DNA of 5,870 nucleotides. It comes from CAYNRG01 sp047973125. Lineage in GTDB: Bacteria; Bacillota_I; Bacilli_A; Erysipelotrichales; Erysipelotrichaceae. Where the stretch lies: NCBI GenBank assembly GCA_047973125.1, contig JBKEBK010000026.1:1-5870 (forward strand). Direction: 5' to 3'. Positions 1-5,714 of this stretch are shown here, one piece after another. Below the pieces are notes generated by a model. That model saw nothing but the letters and a program-made list of their open reading frames with translations, was not told the origin of the DNA and searched no databases. Both the position numbers and the translations under genes were made by a program. Numbering within the stretch: position 1 is the first letter of the stretch; each line of letters begins with the position of its first letter.

Positions 1-88
1 ACCAATGAGTCATCCATGGAAAGCAGCTTCGTTTAAAGCTTTCCAAAACAGACAAAAGCACCGCAAAAATTTCGGTGCTGATATTTAA
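1..88 (+). CDS. C-terminal tail of a probable DDE (rve-type) transposase, partial
   Basis: An open frame enters from the left edge (first full codon at 2) and ends at TAA 86-88, giving about 28 residues that contain MSHPWKAASFKAF followed by a basic stretch (QNRQKHRK). A Pro-x-x-His-Pro-Trp-Lys/Arg segment followed by a Phe and basic residues close to the C terminus is, from memory, typical of integrase-core transposases of the IS481/ISNCY-like kind. The family assignment is inference from this short tail. The frame is the only plus-strand gene candidate in the window and is followed within 35 bases by what looks like an element end. The rest of the gene lies outside the window, so I cannot tell whether it is intact. 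Confidence 0.42.
   Translation, partial: PMSHPWKAASFKAFQNRQKHRKNFGADI
57..79. terminator. Hairpin at the end of the transposase frame, possible terminator
   Basis: A perfect 7-bp stem (AGCACCG at 57-63 pairing with CGGTGCT at 73-79) closes a 9-base A/T loop. On the minus strand it is followed at once by TTTTGTCTGTTTT, so it could stop transcripts arriving from the lipoprotein operon. On the plus strand it overlaps the last codons of the transposase tail and is followed by a weaker T-rich tract (GATATTTAATTATTTTT). It may work in either direction; the minus-strand reading has the better U tract. Confidence 0.45.
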
Positions 89-121
89 TTATTTTTGGGA
101 CATTTTCGAAATTGATTGACA
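89..121 (+). mobile_element. Possible right end of an insertion sequence
   Basis: Directly after the transposase stop comes a T-rich stretch and then GGGACATTTTCGAAATTG and ATTGACA, ending in CA at 120-121. Read inward on the minus strand the end begins TGTCAATCAATTTCG; a TG...CA terminus is usual for rve-type elements. The matching left end is outside the window, so the terminal inverted repeat and target duplication cannot be verified. The end carries a consensus -35 hexamer (TTGACA, 116-121) facing outward, but no fitting -10 box follows at 16-18 bases. The boundary at 121 is a guess from the terminus pattern. Confidence 0.35.
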
Positions 122-366
122 TAATAATTTAAATTATTCAACCTCAATTTCTGAATCAATAGTGATAATGTCTTAATATATCAAACTCGATATTTATAAA
201 ACGTATATACAATTATAGATGCTCTTTTAACTCATGTATATTCGGATCAATTTCTACACTATACTTCATAATATTCCGCTTCTATAATCTTTTTGTACAA
301 AGCTCATTTTAATAACACAATTGAATAGATCTACATGGTATAAAAAAGTAAATAAAAAGTATACTA
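122..366. other. Non-coding, AT-rich junction without an intact gene
   Basis: This stretch lies between the putative IS end and the lipoprotein stop codon. It contains a 16-bp perfect palindrome, AATAATTTAAATTATT (123-138), immediately beside the putative element end, and a short decayed reading frame on the minus strand (181-269, listed separately). Just after the lipoprotein stop the minus strand shows T runs (CTTTTTATTTACTTTTTT) but no good GC stem, so I do not call a terminator there. Nothing else was recognised. Confidence 0.5.
181..269 (-). pseudogene. Possible frame-disrupted remnant of a LytTR-like regulator N terminus
   Basis: From ATG at 269 the minus strand encodes MKYSVEIDPNIHELKEHL and stops at TAA 213-215. 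The opening K-x-x-x-E-I-D-P-N-I-H-E resembles the beginning of short LytTR DNA-binding-domain proteins of Firmicutes, which usually continue with a beta strand such as K-I-I-I-Y-T. In the frame that starts at base 222 the same DNA reads ASIIVYTFYKYRV and then stops at 181-183, so one frameshift would join the two parts into a LytTR-like opening. Nothing recognisable follows before the putative IS end about 60 bases further on. The match is short and from memory; the piece could be chance coding in AT-rich DNA. Confidence 0.25.
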
Positions 367-804
367 TTATTCAAGTGTTACTTCAAACCCTTTTAATTCA
401 TATGTCTTTACAAATTCATCTAACAATATTTCTTTTTTAGCTTTTTCAAAATCAGTTATTTGTCTAATTATTATTGCATCTTTATTTTCAGATAGAAAAC
501 ACTCAATTGTAATACTGTGATCTTTGTTTTCATTATTCATTTCTTCTTCACTTAGTTGTGCTAATTCTTTAGATTTCTCTTCATCTAAATTTAAAGCACT
601 TATATTCATATAAGCATCAAGTTGCTCGAACTTTACTAAACCATCTTCATGATACAAAACTAATTTGTAGATGCCTTCCTTTTCACTTTCAAGGGACATA
701 CTAATAGAGTCAAAATTAGAAAATTTATCAACTTTATTTTCTGTACAACTAACTAAAATAGTTAATATTAGAATATACATTATAAATTTTATAATTTTTC
801 TCAT
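367..804 (-). CDS. Small lipoprotein, unknown function
   Basis: The 145-residue product has an N-terminal signal of the lipoprotein kind: MRK, a hydrophobic stretch (residues 4-18) and a lipobox Leu-Val-Ser-Cys with the lipidated Cys at position 20. After processing by Lgt and Lsp about 126 residues would sit on the outer face of the cytoplasmic membrane. The mature part is acidic and alternates short beta-like and helical stretches, ending in a Lys-Gly-Phe-Glu-Val segment. Its overall pattern is loosely like DUF1307/YehR-type lipoproteins (an early YKLVLYHEDGLV strand and a late L-K-G-F-E segment), but that is a weak resemblance, not an identification. The start at 804 is fixed by an excellent Shine-Dalgarno site, AGGAGG, 7 bases upstream. 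The gene begins 24 bases after the truA stop and is probably the last gene of the ecf-truA operon; its own strong ribosome binding site suggests independently high translation. It is not an S-component, which would be multi-spanning. Confidence 0.8.
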   Translation of the reverse strand: MRKIIKFIMYILILTILVSCTENKVDKFSNFDSISMSLESEKEGIYKLVLYHEDGLVKFEQLDAYMNISALNLDEEKSKELAQLSEEEMNNENKDHSITIECFLSENKDAIIIRQITDFEKAKKEILLDEFVKTYELKGFEVTLE

Positions 805-811
805 ACTATGT

Positions 812-817
812 CCTCCT
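812..817 (-). promoter_or_regulatory. Strong ribosome binding site of the lipoprotein gene
   Basis: AGGAGG, with a 7-base spacer to ATG at 804. It is the most consensus-like site in the window, and lies in the 24-base gap after truA. Confidence 0.8.
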
Positions 818-828
818 ACTTCTAAATA

Positions 829-1560
829 CTAATAACACACCTTAACAAGATACAAACCACATGGATCAGCATTACAATTACAAGCATCCTTATCTTTTTT
901 ATTGAATATAGCTTTTAACTCATCAGTGGTAATCTTACCTCTTCCAACATCTATTAATGCTCCCATTAACATCCTTACCATATATCTTAAAAATCCATTA
1001 CCAACAAACATAACACTAATAATATCTTTTTCAACAGTAAAGTTTATTTCAAAAATTTCTCTAATTTGATTCTCTTTTTCCTCTTTTGTGTTTGCACAAA
1101 AGGAAGAGAAATCATGAACTCCAATAAATATTGAACTGGCTTCTATCATTTTATCTAGGTCAAGTTTTTTATTGTATTGATAGATTGTATTCCTATCAAA
1201 TAAATTATATTTACCAGTATTAATTAAATACTGATAATACTTCTTTTTAGCATCACGACGACAGTGAGCATCATCGCTAACTCTTTTTGTACATTTTACA
1301 ACAATATCTTTTGGAAGATGAGAATTAAAGGCTCTTGTCCACCCTGCCTCATCTATAAATAACTCTGTATCAAAATGAAACACTTGATTTAAGGCATGTA
1401 CCCTGGCATCAGTTCTTCCACTGCCATGGATCATAATATTTTCTTTAGTAATCTTTTTTAATGCTAACTCTATTTGAGATTGCACTGTAACCTTATTTGG
1501 TTGTGACTGCCACCCAGCATAATTAGTACCATCATATGAAACTTTTACAAAATATCTCAT
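829..1560 (-). CDS. truA: tRNA pseudouridine(38-40) synthase TruA
   Basis: TruA isomerises uridine to pseudouridine at positions 38-40 in the anticodon stem-loop of many tRNAs, acting as a cytoplasmic dimer. The protein has 243 residues, the normal length. Visible hallmarks are the N-terminal strand RYFVKVSYDGTNYAGWQ (2-18), the catalytic motif GSGRTDARVHA (46-56) with nucleophile Asp51, and the C-terminal core segment GNGFLRYMVRMLMGALIDVGRGK. The residue after TDA, most often Gly, is Arg here, and a Cys-rich stretch (CNCNADPCG) precedes the final GLYLVKV strand. The open frame extends 16 codons further upstream to an ATG at 1608, but those residues (MCFHISYF...) are unlike TruA and lie inside ecfT. 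ATG at 1560 gives the canonical N terminus and an ATGA overlap with the ecfT stop, so translation is probably coupled; no Shine-Dalgarno site is visible before it. Stop is TAG. Confidence 0.95.
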   Translation of the reverse strand: MRYFVKVSYDGTNYAGWQSQPNKVTVQSQIELALKKITKENIMIHGSGRTDARVHALNQVFHFDTELFIDEAGWTRAFNSHLPKDIVVKCTKRVSDDAHCRRDAKKKYYQYLINTGKYNLFDRNTIYQYNKKLDLDKMIEASSIFIGVHDFSSFCANTKEEKENQIREIFEINFTVEKDIISVMFVGNGFLRYMVRMLMGALIDVGRGKITTDELKAIFNKKDKDACNCNADPCGLYLVKVCY

Positions 1561-2357
1561 AACACAAATGAATATACAATCATCGAAATAACTAATATGA
1601 AAACACAAAGCATGAAGATCCTATCACGATTTTCAATCTTTAAAACTTTGTACCTTGTACGTTTCTTATCAGGATTGTATCCTCGAGATTCCATAGCATT
1701 GGCTAAATCTTCAGCTCTTTGAAATGAGGATACAAAAAGCGGTACAATTAATGAAAGTATTGCCATAACCTTTTCCTTGATTTTTCCCTCAGCCAAATCA
1801 ACACCACGTGATGCCTGAGCCTTTAAAATTTTCTGAGTTTCTTCAATCAAATCTGGAATAAATCTTAAGGCAATAGAAATTAACATTGCAATTTCATGAG
1901 CAGGAACACCAAATCTATTAAATGGAGCAAGTAAATCTTCAATACCCAAGGTTAAATTTAATGGTTTGGTGGTTGCTGTTAAGATCGTTGTGATGATAAT
2001 CATCAAGACTAATCTAACCGCAATAAATAAAGTTTGAAATATTGCATCACTATAAACACTAAACCATCCCCATTCAAATAATAATGTACCTGTCTTCAAA
2101 ACAAAGATGTTCAATATAAATAAGAAACATAACATAAATATCATCGGCTTCATTGCCGTATAAATAAACTTAAGCTTTAGCTTGGCTAGTTTTGTCATAA
2201 GTAATGCAAAAAAGCCAATAACACCATAGCCAACCCATCCAATAGGAAAGAATAAAGTAATCAGTAACATTAACATTGCAACAATCTTAACCCTAGGATC
2301 AAGGCGGTGAACAAGTGAATCTAAAGGTAAATATTTACCTAATACAAAATTATTCAT
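1557..2357 (-). CDS. ecfT: ECF transporter transmembrane protein EcfT
   Basis: EcfT is the membrane scaffold that links the two ATPases to interchangeable substrate-binding S-components for uptake of vitamins and other micronutrients. The 266-residue product starts in the family manner (VLGKYLPLDSLVHRLDPRVK), followed by hydrophobic segments at about 24-58, 71-88, 106-128 and 151-168, another around 197-213 and a last one at 247-265. Two cytoplasmic coupling-helix signatures are present: Ala-Ser-Arg-Gly at 182-185 and Glu-Ser-Arg-Gly at 223-226; these arginine motifs dock on the ATPases. ATG at 2357 overlaps the ecfA2 end by 8 bases and has AGGTGA 6 bases upstream, which pairs well with the 16S tail. 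The stop overlaps the truA start (ATGA). No S-component gene is adjacent, consistent with a shared group II ECF module. Confidence 0.95.
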   Translation of the reverse strand: MNNFVLGKYLPLDSLVHRLDPRVKIVAMLMLLITLFFPIGWVGYGVIGFFALLMTKLAKLKLKFIYTAMKPMIFMLCFLFILNIFVLKTGTLLFEWGWFSVYSDAIFQTLFIAVRLVLMIIITTILTATTKPLNLTLGIEDLLAPFNRFGVPAHEIAMLISIALRFIPDLIEETQKILKAQASRGVDLAEGKIKEKVMAILSLIVPLFVSSFQRAEDLANAMESRGYNPDKKRTRYKVLKIENRDRIFMLCVFILVISMIVYSFVL

Positions 2358-3210
2358 TACTTGTCACCTGCTTTTTTATTTCCTGGGCAATATCATCAAG
2401 CGACATTGCCTCCATAGATACTTTAAATCCCTCTTCAATTAATCTTCTTTTAAAATCAATAACAAGTGGGGAAACTACCCCTAACTCATCTAACTGTTTA
2501 AAGTCACTGAAGAATTTTTCTATACTTTGATGTTTTTTTATAGTGCCCTCACTCATAACAACAACATCATCACAATACTCTAATACATGATTCATATCAT
2601 GAGTAACAATTAATACTGTTTTATTGTATTTTTTATTTAACTCTTTAAAAAGGGTCATAATTTGCTTTGCGCCTTGAGGATCAAGACCAGCTGTTGGCTC
2701 ATCCAAGACTATAATTGATGGTTCCATTGCTAAGATACCTGCAATCGCCACTCTTCTTTTTTGTCCACCTGATAAATCAAGAGGAGATCTTTCATAATAT
2801 GACTCATCAAGTCCAACTAATCCTAAAGCAACCTTCGCTTTTTTTATTGCTTCAATTTCACTAACTCCAAAGTTCTTAGGGCCAAAAGACACATCTTTTA
2901 AAATTGTTTCTTCAAATAGTTGATATTCTGGAAATTGAAAAACCAAACCAACCTGTTTCCTTAAACTCTTTAACTTTTTTGGTTTCTCAGAAGAAACTAT
3001 AACGCGATCTAAAATTTCTAATTTTCCACTAGATGGTAAAAGCAAAGCATTTAAATGTTGAATTAGAGTGCTTTTACCAGATCCTGTTTTCCCAATAATT
3101 GCTGTAATCATATTACCATTAATATTTAAATTTACACCATTTAATGCAGTGTATGAAAATGGAGTATCACTTGAATAAATATGACTTACTTCTTCAAACT
3201 TAATTGACAT
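2350..3210 (-). CDS. ecfA2: ECF transporter ATPase EcfA2
   Basis: This is the second ATP-binding subunit of the ECF module; it pairs with EcfA1 and drives transport through EcfT. The 286-residue protein has Walker A GKTGSGKST (40-48), a Q-loop Gln92 in VFQFPEYQLFE, the ABC signature LSGGQ (146-150), Walker B IIVLDEP with Asp170-Glu171, and switch His204 in VTHD. The longer C-terminal tail (about 215-286) is normal for EcfA and forms the dimer contact. The VFQFPEYQLFEET Q-loop region and the LSGGQKRRVAIAG signature fit EcfA2 better than EcfA1, as does the position after the first ATPase. The ATG at 3210 lies inside the end of ecfA1 (25-base overlap). Its Shine-Dalgarno site AGGAGG (3224-3229) is perfect but sits 13 bases upstream, longer than usual. 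All catalytic residues are present. Confidence 0.95.
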   Translation of the reverse strand: MSIKFEEVSHIYSSDTPFSYTALNGVNLNINGNMITAIIGKTGSGKSTLIQHLNALLLPSSGKLEILDRVIVSSEKPKKLKSLRKQVGLVFQFPEYQLFEETILKDVSFGPKNFGVSEIEAIKKAKVALGLVGLDESYYERSPLDLSGGQKRRVAIAGILAMEPSIIVLDEPTAGLDPQGAKQIMTLFKELNKKYNKTVLIVTHDMNHVLEYCDDVVVMSEGTIKKHQSIEKFFSDFKQLDELGVVSPLVIDFKRRLIEEGFKVSMEAMSLDDIAQEIKKQVTSNE

Positions 3211-4016
3211 AAATTTTCAATAACCTCCTCTTTATTTATCGATTTTTTTAAATTAATTCCTACTTCTTTAAAAGCATTAAATAATTTAATCGAAAAAGGT
3301 ACATCAAGCTGTAAATCAATTAATTCTTGCTCCCTCATTAAGATTTCATGAGGAACACCAGACATAGCTAATTTACCATCTTTAAGCACTATAACCATAT
3401 CACAATCAATAACCTCTTCAATATCATGAGTTATTGATATTACTGTTAAATTTTTTTCTTTATTGATCTTTTTGATCATTCTATTAATTTCATCCTTACC
3501 CTCAGGATCAAGCATACTAGTAGCCTCATCAAAAATAATGATATCCGGATTCATCGCTAAAACCCCAGCAATAGCAACCCTTTGCTTTTGACCTCCAGAA
3601 AGCTTTGTAGGCTCAGAATTTAAAAATTCCAACATATTAACCTTTTCAGCAAACTCATTAATTATATTATCCATATCTTTTTGAGGCACTAGATGATTTT
3701 CTAAACCAAAGGCAATATCGTCAGCAACACTAGCCCCAATAAATTGATTATCAGGATTTTGAAATACAATCCCTACCTTATCTCTTATTTCTTGAATATT
3801 GTCAATATTTAAATCCAAGTCACAAACTCTTATATCACCACTTGTTTTTTCAAGCAAGCCAATCAATAACTTAGCAATCGTACTTTTACCACTTCCATTA
3901 TGACCAATAATAGTAGTATATGACCCCTTTTCAATACAAAAAGAAACATCCTTAACAGCCGGTGTATTTTCATCATATTCAAAACTTAGATTTTTTATTT
4001 CTATTATCTTACTCAC
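3186..4016 (-). CDS. ecfA1: ECF transporter ATPase EcfA1
   Basis: This is the first ATPase of the energy-coupling module. With the start chosen here it has 276 residues: Walker A GHNGSGKST (38-46), Q-loop Gln86 in VFQNPDNQF, signature LSGGQ (139-143), Walker B IIIFDEA with Asp163-Glu164, and His197 in SITHD. The FQNPDNQ loop and DEATSMLD are typical of EcfA1. An ATG at 4061 would add 15 residues (MYFCYIIKRVLKEKI), but it has no ribosome binding site and lies upstream of the likely transcription start. GTG at 4016 has AAAGGAG at an ideal 6-base spacing and yields the family N terminus VSKIIEIKNLSFEY. It is the first gene of the operon, separated from the upstream gene by a terminator and a likely promoter, and it overlaps ecfA2 by 25 bases. 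Confidence 0.94.
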   Translation of the reverse strand: MSKIIEIKNLSFEYDENTPAVKDVSFCIEKGSYTTIIGHNGSGKSTIAKLLIGLLEKTSGDIRVCDLDLNIDNIQEIRDKVGIVFQNPDNQFIGASVADDIAFGLENHLVPQKDMDNIINEFAEKVNMLEFLNSEPTKLSGGQKQRVAIAGVLAMNPDIIIFDEATSMLDPEGKDEINRMIKKINKEKNLTVISITHDIEEVIDCDMVIVLKDGKLAMSGVPHEILMREQELIDLQLDVPFSIKLFNAFKEVGINLKKSINKEEVIENLCQLSLKK

Positions 4017-4022
4017 AATTTT

Positions 4023-4029
4023 CTCCTTT
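4023..4029 (-). promoter_or_regulatory. Ribosome binding site that sets the GTG start of ecfA1
   Basis: AAAGGAG, 6 bases before GTG at 4016. It decides against the in-frame ATG at 4061. Confidence 0.8.
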
Positions 4030-4041
4030 AAAACTCTTTTA

Positions 4042-4081
4042 ATTATATAACAAAAATACATAAATTTATAGTCTTTATCAA
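4042..4081 (-). promoter_or_regulatory. Candidate promoter of the ecfA1-ecfA2-ecfT-truA operon
   Basis: A perfect TATAAT lies at 4047-4042 on the minus strand and would place the start of transcription near 4035, leaving a leader of about 19 bases that just includes the Shine-Dalgarno site. Its -35 region at 17 bases is poor (TATAAA). An alternative pairing is TTGATA (4081-4076) with TATTTT (4058-4053) at 17 bases, starting near 4046. The position directly after a terminator supports a promoter here; which pair is used is undecided. Confidence 0.5.
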
Positions 4082-4107
4082 ATAAAGAAAAAGTAGGTTT
4101 CCCTACT
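4082..4107 (-). terminator. Intrinsic terminator after the 318-residue membrane protein gene
   Basis: On the minus strand AGTAGG (4107-4102), a GAAA tetraloop (4101-4098) and CCTACT (4097-4092) form a perfect 6-bp hairpin, followed by TTTTCTTTATTT. It begins 2 bases after the stop codon at 4110-4112 and separates that gene from the ecf operon. Confidence 0.8.
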
Positions 4108-4109
4108 AT

Positions 4110-5066
4110 TTAGATTTTTTCAAGTACATTACCTTTATATAAGCCATTTAATGATGCTGCTTGATTAGCAACATTATAAATTTCACTAAGAATCTTACTA
4201 TCATGATTATCAAAATCTAGTTGAATAAATATATTTCCACTCTCATCTGTTCCCTTAATTTCATAACCAGCAGTCTTAACGATTTCAATAAATTTCATTA
4301 AGTCAGCTGAATCTTCAAAATGTACCTTATGAACAATTCTTGAAGCTTCACCATCTTTAAACTCTTCATTATAATTTGGAAGTTTATCTAGTACTTGCTC
4401 AATAAATTCTGGAGTCAAATTAGAATAAATTACACCGATTTCTTTAACAGTATCGCTAGTATAAGTCTTTTCCTTTTGAACTTCAGTTACATTTTCATTA
4501 AACACTACATCCTCAACAGGTTGCGTTTCAGTTTCTTCAACTGGTGCAGCATCACTTTGATTTTCAAGATTTAAGAAATTTAAATCATCTAAGCTTATCT
4601 CATCTAAATCATCATCACTAAAAATATCAATATACTCATTATTAATAGCAACAGGTTTAATTGGAGCAACAACTTCTTGATCTAAAGCATTAAAGTCTTC
4701 AGCAACTGGAGCCATTTTATCATAAATTGTATCTTCTTCGACAGGATTATTCTTTACAAAATCAAAATCTATATCATTATCCTCATTTATTCCATCAATA
4801 AACTCATTAAAAGATGTATCCTCCTCAGGAAACTCTTCAACATCTTGTACAACCTCTTTTTCTTTTACTTCATCATTTTTATTAGTTTGAATATCTTGAA
4901 TTGTATTGATCAACTCATTTCTTTCATGCTCGCTGCGCTGCTTTACTGATTTGTTAATTTTATTTTTTGCTTTAATAGCTTTATTAGCTCTTTCCTCTTT
5001 AATCAAAAATACAGCAACCGCCGCTCCTAGTGCAACAGCTATCGTTGCAAAAATTCCTTTTTTCAT
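4110..5066 (-). CDS. Single-pass membrane-anchored acidic protein of unknown function
   Basis: I do not recognise this 318-residue protein. A single hydrophobic helix (about 4-22, GIFATIAVALGAAVAVFLI) is followed by a strongly basic segment (23-44, many Lys/Arg), which by the positive-inside rule suggests the bulk lies in the cytoplasm. Residues about 66-200 form a very acidic, low-complexity linker rich in Asp, Glu, Asn and Val with Pro-Val repeats, probably disordered. Residues about 205-318 look like a compact alpha/beta domain with hydrophobic strands (EIGVIYSN, RIVHKVHF, IFIQLDF) and helices. This layout of anchor, basic patch, acidic linker and C-terminal domain is like that of the division protein ZipA or other scaffold proteins, but there is no sequence evidence for the same function. 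ATG at 5066 has GAGGT 7 bases upstream. The gene starts 39 bases after trmR and ends at a terminator. Confidence 0.85.
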   Translation of the reverse strand: MKKGIFATIAVALGAAVAVFLIKEERANKAIKAKNKINKSVKQRSEHERNELINTIQDIQTNKNDEVKEKEVVQDVEEFPEEDTSFNEFIDGINEDNDIDFDFVKNNPVEEDTIYDKMAPVAEDFNALDQEVVAPIKPVAINNEYIDIFSDDDLDEISLDDLNFLNLENQSDAAPVEETETQPVEDVVFNENVTEVQKEKTYTSDTVKEIGVIYSNLTPEFIEQVLDKLPNYNEEFKDGEASRIVHKVHFEDSADLMKFIEIVKTAGYEIKGTDESGNIFIQLDFDNHDSKILSEIYNVANQAASLNGLYKGNVLEKI

Positions 5067-5086
5067 AGTTTTTACCTCACTATATT

Positions 5087-5095
5087 ATTTTAACA
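5087..5095 (-). promoter_or_regulatory. Candidate extended -10 element upstream of the membrane protein gene
   Basis: TGTTAAAAT on the minus strand (TG, one base, then TAAAAT at 5092-5087) matches an extended -10 box and would start transcription near 5080, 14 bases before ATG at 5066. There is no convincing -35. The gene could also be read from trmR, since no terminator lies in the 39-base gap. Confidence 0.35.
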
Positions 5096-5105
5096 TAAAA
5101 ATACT

Positions 5106-5708
5106 TTATTTAAATTTATTTTTTTTACTTTTTACCCTAACCACAGCAATTCCATCACCTATTTCAGGGAAATAATCACAATTAATATCATCACTTGATA
5201 AAAGATAGTCTCTAAACTTCTTTATTTTTTTGACTAACTGTAAAGTGTTACGTGATTTTGAGAGACTTGGATTGTTGACAATACCATGAAATTCCATATT
5301 GTCAAAAATAAATACTCCATCATCGGCAAGATTTTTCATAAATTTTTCCATGTAACGCTTATATTGAGCCTTTGCTGCATCAATAAAAATTAAATCATAT
5401 AACTTCTCACTTTTAAAATCCATTGCATCGCAGTTGAATACCTTAATCTGACTAGAAAGATTACTCTTTTCAACATTATTAACAGCTATTTTAGCTAAAT
5501 CACTCTTAATCTCAATAGTATCAATTGAGATTTCTTTATTAATGCTAGCCATTTTAATTGCTGAATAACCAATTGCACTGCCACATTCTAATATTGTTTT
5601 ATAATTAGATTTTATAATTAAATTACAAATATAATTTATTCCATCATCCATCATAATTGGAACATTATTATCTTGGGCATACTCTTTTATTATCTCTATT
5701 GCTTTCAT
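5106..5708 (-). CDS. trmR: tRNA 5-hydroxyuridine O-methyltransferase TrmR (YrrM-like)
   Basis: TrmR methylates 5-hydroxyuridine at the wobble position 34 of certain tRNAs to 5-methoxyuridine, using S-adenosylmethionine. The 200-residue protein is a class I methyltransferase of the O-methyltransferase 3 family: SAM-binding motif I ECGSAIGYSA (41-50), acidic end of strand 2 in TIEI (64-67), motif NCDAMD with Asp94, the metal/catalytic segment FIDAAKAQY (108-115) with Asp110 and Lys113, FDN at 135-137, and the terminal GDGIAVV (184-190). FIDAAKAQY and EYAQDNNVPIM (9-19) closely follow YrrM of Bacillus as I remember it, although other small O-methyltransferases share much of this. The N terminus seems about 20 residues shorter than YrrM; an in-frame TAA lies four codons upstream of the ATG, so no longer standard start exists. 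No Shine-Dalgarno site precedes ATG at 5708, and the likely promoter ends right at it. The enzymes that make the hydroxyuridine substrate are not in the window. Confidence 0.85.
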   Translation of the reverse strand: MKAIEIIKEYAQDNNVPIMMDDGINYICNLIIKSNYKTILECGSAIGYSAIKMASINKEISIDTIEIKSDLAKIAVNNVEKSNLSSQIKVFNCDAMDFKSEKLYDLIFIDAAKAQYKRYMEKFMKNLADDGVFIFDNMEFHGIVNNPSLSKSRNTLQLVKKIKKFRDYLLSSDDINCDYFPEIGDGIAVVRVKSKKNKFK

Positions 5709-5714
5709 ATAAAT

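Noticed and set aside
116..144. Outward hybrid promoter from the TTGACA at the putative IS end
   Set aside because: No -10-like hexamer lies 16-18 bases downstream, and no plus-strand gene follows.
1561..1608. Upstream 16-codon extension of truA starting at ATG 1608
   Set aside because: The extra residues do not resemble TruA, lie inside ecfT, and the ATGA-coupled start at 1560 gives the canonical N terminus and length.
2315..2530. 71-codon open frame on the plus strand
   Set aside because: It is antisense to the ecfA2/ecfT overlap, has no ribosome binding site or family features, and both opposite genes are certain.
4017..4061. Upstream 15-codon extension of ecfA1 starting at ATG 4061
   Set aside because: There is no ribosome binding site, it overlaps the likely promoter, and GTG at 4016 has an ideal Shine-Dalgarno site and the family N terminus.
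4017..4091. Riboswitch controlling the ECF operon
   Set aside because: The space between the upstream terminator and the GTG is about 75 bases and AT-rich without conserved riboswitch elements; the likely leader is under 40 bases.
4310..4870. Repeat array suggested by the repetitive acidic codons
   Set aside because: The Asp/Glu-rich stretches are low-complexity coding sequence without regular period or spacer structure; no CRISPR or tandem repeat was seen anywhere in the window.
4906..5175. 89-codon open frame on the plus strand with hydrophobic stretches
   Set aside because: It is antisense to the N-terminal half of the membrane-protein gene and the end of trmR; its hydrophobicity mirrors the opposite strand and it has no ribosome binding site.
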